The position numbers were made by a program, and so were the translations under genes. A stretch of 64,000 nucleotides of DNA. Origin: Buddleja alternifolia. Its lineage: Eukaryota > Streptophyta > Magnoliopsida > Lamiales > Scrophulariaceae. The stretch is taken from the NCBI GenBank assembly GCA_019426215.1, contig CM033399.1, positions 19,521,009 to 19,585,008 of the forward strand, read 5' to 3'. The notes below the pieces were generated by a model. The model did no database searches. It was given only the letters and a program-made list of their open reading frames with translations, and was not told where the DNA came from. This document shows, one piece after another, positions 25,491 to 35,361 of this stretch. The stretch's first letter is position 1, and each line of letters starts with the position of its first letter.

Positions 25491-26049
25491 TGATAGGATT
25501 TACACTGAAAATAAAGGCAGAGATCTATGTCTCTTGAAGCCTTTATTGATTAAAGTGTGAAAGAAGATAGAGCTAGAATTGAAGATAAGAAAATTATCAT
25601 CTTTAAGGATGAATAATGGTCCTCGTCATCTTTTGAAATTCGCTTCAAGAGATAGGCTCTCAATTGGGATGGTAAATATGGTTTTTTGTATATATAGAAA
25701 GGCATAGATCTCGTTATACTAGTGAATCACATGCATATATGTTCTTTCCTTTGAAAAGTTGTTGACTTGTAGCTCATGTGCACACATTTATGAAATGTAT
25801 ATGTTTTTTTCTTAAACATGACATTGAGATTTGGTGATTTACAGACACATGCAGGATGTGTATTCTTATATATCATGATATGTTTTGATCATAAAATTAA
25901 GTGGGAGTTTTAAGGTTGATTCAAATGATACTTACCTAGAACTTTATGAGATTTTCTACTAGAAAATTAATTTTGTGATAGTGAACACTTTCACACAGAT
26001 GATGATACGACACTATGTGATCTTTCGAAGTTGTACATTATGGTGAATA
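25491..26049. other. No feature seen
   Basis: AT-rich sequence without an open frame, repeat or terminal motif that I can support. Confidence 0.4.
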
Positions 26050-26719
26050 TTCAGTGTCTTAACTTCACGTGGCAACTTGAATCACCCAAATCCGAGGTCT
26101 GTGGAGAAAGTTATGAAGGAAATAAGATCGCTGCATAGAAAAAAAAATGATACTGTTTCTGGCGCCCGAACGTTGTGGTCGGCGAGAAAAACAACGGATC
26201 TTTGAAAATTTCTAACTCTAATTCAAGTTGGAGTCTTTCCCTTCTACCCTTATATATACTATAGATCAGTTCTCTAGGGTTTGAGACACAAAATACACAC
26301 AACATAGAGCTCTTTTAGAATAGTTCTTAGATTAGATTAGTTATGAAGATTTTCACAAACCCTTGAAGGTGAAGAAATCAAGAATCATGGAAGAGATGAA
26401 GATCGAAGTTCAATCATCAAATATACGAGGGAGTTTTTTAGATTTAGATCTGTTTTTGTCTATAAATATGAATCTTAATTTGAGTTTTTCTCTTTTATCT
26501 TTTATGATGAACTAGATTCTTCAAACTAAGACCATATTGAGGTTAAATTATGAAAGTTGAGTTATAAATTGTGTTTTTAATATTAATTATAATGTTGCTT
26601 TGTGTGTTAATCTTGTTCTTAACGCTTCATATGCTTGATCACCATATGTATGATTTATTGCTCAAGTTATATCACTTGGGAGAGGGTAATTTAAGGTGCA
26701 AGAGGGATTAATAAATCTT
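26050..26719 (+). repeat. Remnant Gypsy LTR, left part (5'-truncated)
   Basis: From about 26050 it matches the U3 of the LTR at 45935 (CTTAACTTCACGTGG block, GGCGCCCGAACGTT words near 26160, TATA-like TATATATACT near 26255). It is interrupted at 26719 by a complete Gypsy element and resumes at 32267. The 5' portion of U3 is missing. Confidence 0.65.
26715..26719 (+). other. TSD, left copy (ATCTT)
   Basis: Perfect 5-bp duplication with 32262-32266, the length expected for Gypsy/Copia integration. It proves that the two LTRs at 26720 and 30833 entered as one insertion at this site, or that recombination kept both original ends. Confidence 0.9.
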
Positions 26720-28143
26720 TGATAAGAGTAGTTTTTACATGTTTTTAAGCCTTTACGTTTATGTTTTAGATTCATTTATTGCTTGATTTATGCCACATAT
26801 GCGTATAATCTATGTTCTTATTGAATAAAGGTGGAAAATCACTACAATCGACGTAAAGTGCACAAAAACACAGTATTTAAGTATATTTTGAATTGAGGAA
26901 GTTTTCTTTTAGAAAGTTGTAGATCTCCGTCTTGGCTTCACGTGGCAACTTCAATCATCCAAATCTGAGGTCCGTGGAGAAAGTTATGAAGAAAACACAA
27001 TTGCTGCGCTAAAAAGCAAGAAAATGGTTCAAACTCTGCATCCGGCGCCTAGGCGCCATATTATCCGCGCCTAGGCGCCATTCAACTTCTTCCCCAAGCC
27101 ACTTAGGCCACTTGGACCACGCCTAGGTGCCATTTGGGTCACGCCTGGGCGCCAATGTAACCATTTTGAAGGTGTAAAGGCTAAATTTCAGCATTGGAGA
27201 GGGGGTTCGAATTTTGGAGGTTCAAATTTTGGAGTTTGGAGACCATTTTCTGAGATTTGAGCCATCTTTTCATCACTCTTTGAAGGGGAAGAAGGGGGAT
27301 TGAGCTAGAGATTGAAGCTACGAGGAAGGATTCATCATCATTCAAGCCTTAGGGAGTTTTACTTGCATTCCATTTACATGTTTATGTTCATAACTATGTA
27401 TATGATTGTTCTAGATCTTCTTGAGCTATTGATGATAGGCTAAATTGTAGTACTAAGGCCATGTGAAGGCCTATTTACAAATCAATATATGTGAAGTGAA
27501 TTTTCGTATTAATTCTCCTATTGCTTTGTGTGTTGATTTTGTGCTTTTATCACAATCATATGCTTGATCACCATATGCTTGTTCTTGTGCCTATTCTATT
27601 CATTCGAAAGAACATAGGTTAGGGTGCAACAAGAATCAACACATCATCCAAAACTAATGTGGAATTGCCCCTAGAAATAGGTAAAGATTTCCGGGTGCTG
27701 TTAGCCGGATTTATCCGGGGAAACTCTAGAACGTTAATGCGTGGTTATTGATTAGATTCTCAGATAGACATATTTAGAGAACCGTCAATTAATCATAGGA
27801 TTATTATGAGCCGAGACATCAGGTAATAATTAATTAAGGATTTTCCACCAAAGCAATAGAAGTCTAATAATTCGAAGAGTAGCTCACGTATATTGATGAG
27901 TAGATTAGGTTGTAGCATGTGCCTTAGTCGTTTTATCACTCTTGAGATTTAATCTATAGTCCGTTTCTCTTTTGTTCTTCGCTTGCTTACTCATTTTATT
28001 GCAATTTACTTTTGTCCATTTTCGAAAATCATAAACTAAAATTCAAGTCTCCGTGGTTCGACAACCCGGACTTATTGTCCATTTCTATCACTACACAAGA
28101 CTAGTGCACTTACTACCAAAGCACGTTAGCTTCTAGTGTGTCA
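26720..28143 (+). repeat. 5' LTR of the non-autonomous Gypsy element
   Basis: 1424 bp, TGATAAGAGTAG to CTAGTGTGTCA. U3 contains the palindrome GGCGCCTAGGCGCC (27044-27057) and related words to 27153. A weak TATA-like AGGTGTAAAGG lies near 27169. The R/U5 half matches the type also seen at 33691-34620 and 6015-6900 ('type I'). Confidence 0.92.
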
Positions 28144-28149
28144 AGTTTT

Positions 28150-28167
28150 TGGCGCCGTTGCCGGGGA
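28150..28167 (+). other. Primer-binding site, Athila/Tat type
   Basis: TGGCGCCGTTGCCGGGGA, six bases after the 5' LTR. This 18-mer is the standard PBS of Athila/Tat-lineage plant Gypsy elements (commonly assigned to tRNA-Asp). It recurs on the minus strand at 33667-33684, 35338-35355 and 41360-41377. Confidence 0.9.
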
Positions 28168-28267
28168 CTTGTTTATTTTAGTTTTTGTTTTTATTGCAAG
28201 TTTTTATAATTTTTGTTTTCTTTTTATTTTTGCTTTATTTTTTTTATCTGAATTTTAATTCCAATAA

Positions 28268-28429
28268 ATGGCAGGAAATCCTCTGTTTCTGACCCCGGAG
28301 CAACAAGAATGGCTTCTAGGACTCATTCAGGCTATGCAACTCACTCTAGAGGATTTGAATTGTCCGAAAAATATGCAATTGGTGTTCGAATCATTCAAGC
28401 TTTGCAACAAGCACCAAATTGGGGTATGA
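28268..28429 (+). pseudogene. Gag N-terminal stub
   Basis: 53 codons beginning MAGNPLFLTP with EWLLGLIQAMQ, echoing the REWLQNLFQAMQ segment near the start of the gag-protease ORF at 38942-41224. The frame stops at 28427. It indicates that the element descends from an Athila-like gag by deletion. Confidence 0.55.
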
Positions 28430-28536
28430 CTTCGAGGAGTGGTGAGGCAACTGTGAGGGAAGACGAGGAGTTGAAAAATGAATGAATCTCTGCCCAGCAG
28501 ATCACACCCGAACGAGCAGCTGAAAGTGTAGCAGAA

Positions 28537-29130
28537 TTGGAAGCATTACTATATGGCATGCTTGAACGTGCAGAACCAAAAACTCCCACCGCCGAGCATT
28601 CCATTCCTACAGCTTCTCAACCGGTTGAAGATTCTCCACCCTCTGTCCTCTCCACATGTAAGGAGGTAATTGATTCCAATGAGGGTAAGTTGTCATTGAA
28701 TATAGAAGATGACATGGTTAATGTTGATAGCTATGAGGTTTTTGAGCATCCACTTGATTTTGATTTGTTTTTCCACATTGATACTTTTGATCCTTTTAGT
28801 GTTGAGCACTTTCAGAAAAAACGAACCAATCATCTTCTACATTCTTACACCGTGGACTCCGCATATGTCAAAGTGATGGGTGAAGAAAAACATGATATTG
28901 TATCTAGCTTGGAGAAAAGTCTACACCATCACCCGACTCATGGGGAAGAAAGAGTAATTGAGGTGTTGAGGGACCATACGAAAATTTGTGAGTGGATGAT
29001 TGCTTGGTCCCAACCTACGGTATGTAGCACAAATGATGGGCCAACCTTCACTACTAAGGGCCAAAAGTTGAAGCGATACCCGATAGTGAATTGGAGAACG
29101 AACAAGGCATTCATACACAAACCATCTTAA
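28537..29130 (+). CDS. Unknown ~190-aa ORF of the non-autonomous element
   Basis: Open frame ending TAA at 29130. The first in-frame ATG is at about 28558; the frame is open somewhat upstream. The N-terminal third is Glu/Pro/Ser-rich. The C-terminal part has HGEERVIEVLRDHTKI, EWMIAWSQP, DGPTFTTKGQKLKRYPIVNW and ends FIHKPS. No catalytic motif, zinc knuckle or membrane segment is visible. A diverged copy of the C-terminal part survives in the truncated element at 44022-44207. The ORF stops just before a conserved hairpin (29179-29196). Function unknown; a gag-derived or accessory protein is possible. Confidence 0.5.
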   Translation: MEALLYGMLERAEPKTPTAEHSIPTASQPVEDSPPSVLSTCKEVIDSNEGKLSLNIEDDMVNVDSYEVFEHPLDFDLFFHIDTFDPFSVEHFQKKRTNHLLHSYTVDSAYVKVMGEEKHDIVSSLEKSLHHHPTHGEERVIEVLRDHTKICEWMIAWSQPTVCSTNDGPTFTTKGQKLKRYPIVNWRTNKAFIHKPS

Positions 29131-29178
29131 GCCAATCAAAGAGCACAAAGTCAAGCTAATGACTACAAACAAGCGTTT

Positions 29179-29196
29179 CTTGGGAGGCAACCCAAG
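29179..29196 (+). other. Conserved hairpin after the ORF stop
   Basis: CTTGGGAGGCAACCCAAG can pair CTTGGG with CCCAAG around a 6-nt loop. The same 18-mer, loop included, occurs on the minus strand at 38878-38895 and on the plus strand at 44291-44308, each time shortly after the last ORF of the element. Confidence 0.8.
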
Positions 29197-29471
29197 TTTG
29201 TAAGTTTTCTTTTTGTTTTGCTTCCGTTTTTTGTTTAGTTTAGTTTGTTTCTTTATGTTGTGTTCAAGCATGCACTTTTGGCATGTTTTTCTTTAAGTCT
29301 TGATGGTTTGCGTTGTGAGTGCATAACATGTAGTAGATGAGTTTTGCTTTGGAACATCTTTCGTTGCGGATTTGAGCTTGGAGCGGATCTCACATGATTA
29401 AGGGTTGCTTTTTAGCATCCTTGTTGTAAGTACTCTCGTTTACCCCCTTTTTGAGCGTTCATGATTGAGTC

Positions 29472-29512
29472 AACATTGAGGGCAATGTTGAGTTAGTTGG
29501 GGGGGGGGGGGG
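29472..29512 (+). other. Hairpin plus internal G-tract (PPT-like)
   Basis: AACATTG-AGGG-CAATGTT (29472-29489) followed by a run of 14 G (29499-29512). Related hairpins occur at 44570-44587 and, on the minus strand, at 38591-38608, each 1.29-1.35 kb before the 3' LTR. The G-run resembles a second, internal polypurine tract. Confidence 0.65.
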
Positions 29513-30832
29513 TTTATGAGTAGTTCTTTTTGATTTTATGTGTTGTATGATCTTGTTTTTAGCTCAAGTTTGAGGGAACCATTGCTATTGCATGTATTTT
29601 GTGCTAAATTTTGAGAAAAATCAAGCATAAATTTTTTTTTGTTTTAGGATGGTTAGCTTGCTAATTGGTGCAATGAGACTTGAGAACTCGAGACAATGGC
29701 ATGATATCTTGTATGTTTTATTAATGGTCTAAAATGAAAATTACACATCTTGATTATGCTCATTTCAACTTTAGTTGAGAATTAATCTTCCTTAGATGAT
29801 GCACATTGCAGATAAGTCGAAGGTAGAGGGATTGAAAAGGGTTCCCCATTCCGAGACATGTGAGGAGCACCCCCGGATATATTAACCTAGATTTTTCATG
29901 TTGTTTTGAGATGATTAGTTGCTTAGGGGTTCATAATTGTGTTAAATGAATGAATGATTGAGATAAGATTCGTATGACCTCGAAAATTTGGCCAGGCTAA
30001 CGAGTATTGGAGGTCACCAAAGCACAATTGCCTATATACTATACTCATTGAGCTAATTTGAGCTTTGCTCAAGCCAATCGGAAATGAGTTGTATAAAAGA
30101 CCTCGTTCTATTTCGTGGCCTTTGCCACTCGGGTGATTAAGTTCGTAGGAGTGTCTTAACACTTAGCACCCTAAAACCCTCTGGTTTGGGAGTTGTTGAC
30201 CCAAAGCCCGTTACATGGGTGGCAAAGAAGATCTAAAGGGGTAGAACATTGCATGAGGCCTTATGTTGTTATAAGCTTAAATCGTTCAAAGCGTGAAATG
30301 TCAATGTAAAGTGAATGGAAGTGGACATAATTTAACCTTAAAATTGCTTATGATTCAATGAGCTTTATGATCTATCGAAAGTTGGTACATATGGGAAATG
30401 TTTCCGAGCATGGTAGGGATGCCTTTCGATCATAATGCCCTAGATCTTATCCCACTATACCCTTTGGAAATTGGTTCAATTCTAGGTGTTGAATGAGCAT
30501 TGTCTTCATTTGTGTACGTATTGTTGAGCTTTATTGTCACTTGATTCGTGCCATTGCATCATAGTTCGTATTTCAAGTTGTCTCGGTTGGTTTGAGCATA
30601 ACATCCTTCGATTTTGTGGGTATATCGCATGCAAACCCTCACGAGACTATAACTCGTCCTTTGAGGTAACTCAAAGGTTTAAAGGCTTGTTGTACATGCT
30701 AAGTGCAACCGGTTACTCCACGAAAGCGAGTTGCTTAGTAGTTTTCTTTTCCTTTCTCCCTTGTTTGATGATGTTTCCATATCCTAGAATTCTTATTGCT
30801 CGAGGTCGAGCAATTGATAAGTGTGGGGGGGT
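29513..30832 (+). other. Conserved 3' noncoding domain with terminal hairpin and PPT
   Basis: No significant ORF, yet long words are shared with 45000-45930 and with the reverse strand of 37300-38580 (for example GAGTG...TTAGCACCCTAAAAC, GGTTTGGGAGT, CAAACCCTCACGAG). Just before the PPT is the perfect hairpin TTGCTCGAGGTCGAGCAA (30796-30813), then AAGTGTGGGGGGG. Confidence 0.7.
30819..30831 (+). other. Polypurine tract before the 3' LTR
   Basis: Purine-rich AGTGTGGGGGGG next to the LTR start TGATAAG at 30833, matching AAGTTTGGGGGTG at 45921-45933 and, on the minus strand, AGTTTGGAGGTGT at 37298-37310. Confidence 0.8.
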
Positions 30833-32261
30833 TGATAAGAGTAGTTTTTACGTGTTTTTAAGCCCTTACGTTTATGTTTTAGATTCATTTATCGCTTGAT
30901 TTATGCCACATATGCGTATAATCTATGTTCTTATTGAGTAAAGATAGAAAATCACTACAATCGACGTAAAGTGCACAAAAACACAGTATTTAAGTATATT
31001 TTGAAATCGAATTTGAGGGTGTTTTCTTCTAGAAAGTTGTAGATCTCCGTCTTGGCTTCATGTGGAAACTTGAATCATCCAAATTTGAGGTCTGTGGAGA
31101 AAGTTATGAAGAAAACACAATTTCTGCGCTGAAAAGCAAGAAAACGGTTCAGACTCTGCATCTGGCGCCTAGGCGCCACCTTATCCTCGCCTAGGCGCCA
31201 CCTTATCCTCGCCTAGGCGCCATTCAACTTCTTCCCCAAGCCACTTAGGCCACCTGGACCATGCCTAGGCGCCATTTGGGTCACGCCTGGGCGCCGATAC
31301 AGCGGTTTTGAAGGTATAAAGGCCAAAAATGAAAGGAAGAAGATGAGCTTTGAATTCTAAGTGAATTTTGGGGATTTCTTGGGATTGGGACCTCACTTTT
31401 CATCACTTTAGAAGAGCAAAAGAGAAGGGAAAGAAGAGATTCAAGCCTCCAATTAAAGATTCAATCATCAATTCAACATAGGGAGTTTCTTAGCTTTAGA
31501 TTCATCTTTGTCTATGAACATGGATCTTATGCTTAGCTTTTTCCTTATGCATTTTATGAGCTAAATTGTTGAACTAGGGCCATGAGAAGGCCATGTTGTT
31601 AGTATTGTGATAATAAGATCGTTTTCCATTTCAATTCGTATATTGCTATGTGTTGTGATTTTGTAGTTGAATGTCTTGCATATGCTTGATCACCATGTGT
31701 TTGATATCATGCGTAGGTGAATTATTCGAGAGAAAATTGACTTAGGGTGCAAGAATTTCACAACATCACCGACCAAATAGGAATTGCCCTAGACATAGGT
31801 AAAGATTCCAGGGTGAAGTCGTTCGATTTTAATCGAGAAAGCTCTAACTCTTTAATGCATGCTTAGTGGTTAGATTTTCGGGTAGACATACTTAGAAAAC
31901 TGCCATTTAAGTATAGGAGTCTATCACAAGACATCAGTTAATCTTTACCTTAGAAGCTTTCATCATAGCAATGTATGTCTAATGAATTGGTAATGATCTT
32001 AGGATAGCAATACGCAACATGTGCCCGAACATGAGCCTTAGTCACCTCTCTACCTTGGAATTTTAATCTCTCTTTACTTTCGCTTTAGCTTATTTTACTT
32101 TCCTTTTTAGTTAAATCTCTAATTTACTTCCTTTTGTTATCGAAAATCATAAACTAAAATTCAAGTCTCCGTGGTTCGACAACCCGGACTTATTGTCCAT
32201 TTCTATCACTACACACGACTAGTGCACTTGCTACCAAAGCACGTTAGCTTCTAGCGTGTCA
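30833..32261 (+). repeat. 3' LTR of the non-autonomous Gypsy element
   Basis: 1429 bp, TGATAAGAGTAG to CTAGCGTGTCA. U3 is very similar to the 5' LTR, but the palindromic cassette has one more copy of a 22-bp unit (31178-31221). From just after the TATA-like AGGTATAAAGG (about 31312) to about 32130 it is a different sequence ('type II') from the 5' LTR. The last ~120 bp agree again. Confidence 0.92.
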
Positions 32262-32266
32262 ATCTT

Positions 32267-32791
32267 CTAAATTAGTTGAAATTAGGGATGGCTACATACT
32301 CCAGATGCTGTTAGCCAAATCTAATCAGGGGAATTTCTAGTTAGTCAATGCATGCATATGATTGTTAGCCCCAATCAAGCATAGGTTACCAACATAGAGG
32401 GATCGACTTGGTAATAATCTTAAGGAAAATTCCACCTTAGCAACATTAATCTAATAATATAAAGACATGATCATAACGAAAGTCAATACATGTGTCTTAG
32501 TTGCTCTCTTATCTTGTTGTCATCATCTTGTTACCCATAATTATATTGTTTTTAATATTTTGTTTCCATTATCTTGTTTATGCATTACTTTTAGTTTATT
32601 TATGTTTTCAATCCTCTTTCTTTAGTTATTTTTAATTCTTTGCATTTAGTTTAATTCTTGCTTGCTTTAAAATTCAAAAAGTTTAAAATATAAGTCTTTG
32701 CGTGAACAATAATTCGGACTTTAAAATTCACTTTTTTACTACACACGACCAGTCCACTTTCTGTGCAAACACGTGAGGATTTCTCATGTCA
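32267..32791 (+). repeat. Remnant Gypsy LTR, right part
   Basis: Continues the LTR interrupted at 26719 and ends GATTTCTCATGTCA at 32791. It shares R/U5 words with 46940-47475 (CCGGATGCTGTTAGCC-like, ACACGACCAGTC). No PBS follows, so this is a solo or truncated LTR that served as the target for the element at 26720-32261. Confidence 0.7.
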
Positions 32792-33462
32792 CATACATGC
32801 TAATGGATTGTATGACCAGCAAACATATATGATGAGCTTTGAGCTATACAGTGGTTAAGGATATATATCAACTTAATATCGAATAAAATGAGGACAACAT
32901 CTCGCTATACCCCAGACTTCTTTTTACTACAACAGTCTATGTATCTCTATTCCCTCAAACAATATTCAAGAGCATACTTGACTTGTAATCAATTCTATGC
33001 ATTCATCATTATGTTAAAACACTAAGTTTGACATAATTGGACGGCCTGTGAATACAAGATACATGTTAGAAAAAGATAGTCTTCCTTTCCCACTAGAATC
33101 TCTTAACTATATTATAGCTGCTTTCCTAGACATATACCGCATTGCTGACTCATTCATGGCTAATGGTAATATGCTAAAGTAACAACACTAAAATAAAGTT
33201 TCAAGAAACAATTGAAAGTCATAGGGGTATAAATTAGGTTACATAAACCTCTGAGTCTCACACAATGAGAAGCAGGATTTTTCTCATTACTCCAACGGTC
33301 ATATAAGCACAAGCGGTATGAAATAAGTGTTACAATGTTTTTCTTCCTAGTTGGAAGCGTATGTCATGTTTAAAATCAAATACACTATATAGATCTTATT
33401 TCAGGTGTATCTCAACACTTAACTTGAGTTTTCTTCTTGTTCGTCCTCTATCAATAACAACC
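32792..33462. other. Unassigned AT-rich DNA
   Basis: Low-coding, AT-rich sequence without a repeat end or ORF that I can support. It could be intronic, given the exon-like piece that follows on the minus strand. Confidence 0.35.
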
Positions 33463-33666
33463 TCAAGAAAACTCACATCTGGCTGATAAGTCAATGGATG
33501 GTGGGAATCCATTTTGATTACATAAATTCATAACAGTAATCTCATCTTGATTATCAATGAAGGCGACATCATCTCTACATATGATTTCGTGTGCCACAAA
33601 ATCAAAAATATCCCATCTCTTAAAATTACTCAATGTCAGAGGCGATTGCTCGTGTGAGAGAGCCAA
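33463..33666 (-). pseudogene. Exon-like fragment of unrecognised coding sequence
   Basis: A minus-strand open stretch with normal amino-acid composition (KRWDIFDFVAHEIICRDD, NQDEITVMNLCNQNGFPPS) that does not look like gag, pol or LTR DNA. It is followed on its own strand by a GTGAGT donor-like sequence near 33483. Its upstream end is cut exactly where the PBS of the Gypsy LTR begins. It may be a host exon broken by that insertion. I do not recognise the family. Confidence 0.35.
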
Positions 33667-35268
33667 TCCCCGGCAACGGCGCCAAAAACTTGACACGCTA
33701 AAAGCTAACGTGCTATGATAGCAAGTGCACTAGACGTGTGTAGTAATAAGTGGACAAAAAGTCCGGGTTGTCGAACCACAAGGACTTGAATTCTAGTTCA
33801 TGATTTTCGATAAAAGATAAGACAATTAAAGTAAAGTGCAAGAAAAAGATTAAGCAATTAACGAACCAAAGAGAAACGTACTATAGATTTAATCTCACGT
33901 ATGACAAAATGACTAAGGCACATGCTACAACCGAATCTACTCGTCAATATATATGAGCTACTCTTCGAATTATTAGACTCCTATTGCTTTGGTGGAAACT
34001 CCTAAATTAACTATTACCCGATGTCTCGGCACATAATAATCCTATGATTAATTGACGGTTCTCTAAATATGTCTATCCGAGAATCTAATCAAAAATCACG
34101 CATTAACGTTCTAGAGCTTCCCCGAACGAATCCGGCTAACAACACCCGGGAATCTTTACCTATTTCTAGGGCAATCCCTCATTTGTTTCGGATGATGTGT
34201 TAATTCTCTTGCACCCTAATCTATTTTCTCTCGAACAACTAGATTAGGCAAGATAGCAAGCATATGGTGATCAAACACATGATTGGAATAAAAGCATAGA
34301 ATTAACACACAAAGCAATAGGAGAATTAATACAAAGAGCAACTTCACATATATTGATTCATAAATTTGGCCTTCACATGGCCTTAGTTCTACAATATTAG
34401 CCTCTCATCAAAGCCTTAAGAAAATCTAATACAAACATATACATACTCATGGAAATAAACATGTAAATGCAAATAATTAAAACTCCCTCAATTGATTGAT
34501 GATGGATCTTTGCTCTTGATCTTCAATCCTTAGCTCCTCTCTCTTTGTTCCCCTCCAAAAGTGATGAAGAAAATGGTGATGAATGATGATGAGTGAAAAG
34601 TGATGGATAAAATGCCTCTCTCTCCCTTCCTCCTCAAGATTCTGAAATTGATAGTGAATGATGAAGAGTATGGGTTCCCCCTCCTTTTATAGCCAAAATT
34701 GCACTAAAGTATGCATTAAGAATTCCCATTAAAGTTCCCCAATGAGAATTCCACCTAAGGTGATGCTTAAAGTTTGGCTTTTAAGATTCCAACCAGCTAA
34801 AAAATGCTGAAATTTCGGCCATTAAGAATTCCACCAAGCATAACCATGTGAAAACTTCAACAAAACACATGCATGCTGTCATTTTCTTGCTTTCCAGCGC
34901 AGTCTTAGTATTCAAGTCCCCATGTGAAGCTAACACATAGATCTACAACTTTGCAGAAGGACATTTTGTCCAATTCGGTCTCTAAGTATACCTAAATTAC
35001 GTTTCAACATGGAGGTTGTTTCTGATTTGGCGCCCATAAAGTAAATCTACCAAGAAACACACTTATGACAACCCCTCAACACATGTGCTAAATTATGGCC
35101 AAAAGTGATTCTTACCCATCATATAAGGCTGGAATTTAGGCTGAAAAAGGATTAACATTCGGACTATCCATGCCTAGGCATGACTAGGAGGGCGCTGGGG
35201 CGTATCCTGGCACATGTACTTCTCTGTTCGGCGCAGCAATCGTATTTCCTTCACAATTATCTCTATAG
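33667..35268 (-). mobile_element. Truncated Gypsy LTR plus PBS (LTR-A)
   Basis: Minus strand: LTR from about 35268 to 33691 (ends GCGTGTCA), then AGTTTT and the full 18-nt PBS 33667-33684, where similarity to Gypsy leaders stops. The first ~330 bp of U3 are missing. U3 sequence 34670-35268 is nearly identical to LTR-B (36330-36968) apart from a ~40-bp deletion. The R/U5 half, by contrast, belongs to the type I module and differs from LTR-B. TATA box CCTTTTATA (plus-strand reading) at 34683-34691. Confidence 0.8.
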
Positions 35269-35355
35269 AAATAAAATAAATACTAAAAAAAAAGAAAGAA
35301 AAAACTTGAACTAAAATCAAAAACTAAAATAAACAAGTCCCCGGCAACGGCGCCA
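35269..35355 (-). other. Gypsy leader and PBS joined to a truncated LTR
   Basis: Following LTR-B on the minus strand are the PBS (35338-35355) and about 69 bp of leader (TTGTTTATTTTAG..., as after 28167). The sequence then jumps at CTATAG into the middle of LTR-A's U3. A whole element interior and the start of the next LTR have been deleted at this point. Confidence 0.75.
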
Positions 35356-35361
35356 AAAACT

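Larger units (their letters stand above)
26720..32261 (+). mobile_element. Complete non-autonomous Gypsy LTR retrotransposon, TSD ATCTT
   Basis: 5542 bp: 5' LTR 26720-28143, PBS 28150-28167, internal region of only 2.7 kb, PPT 30819-30831, 3' LTR 30833-32261, and flanking ATCTT. The interior holds a stub of an Athila-like gag start (28268-28429), an open frame of unknown function (to 29130) and a conserved noncoding 3' domain. It has no protease, RT or integrase, so it must depend on proteins from a relative. Its two LTRs agree in U3 but not in most of R/U5. Confidence 0.93.

Noticed and set aside
29499..29512. G-quadruplex or assembly artefact
   Set aside because: A pure G-run could be miscounted by sequencing, but purine-rich, G-rich sequence at this spot recurs near 44600, so it is reported as a PPT-like tract only.
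26720..32261. Two independent solo LTRs rather than one element
   Set aside because: The PBS after the first, the PPT before the second, and the shared ATCTT duplication at the outer ends show a single insertion, despite mismatched R/U5 blocks.
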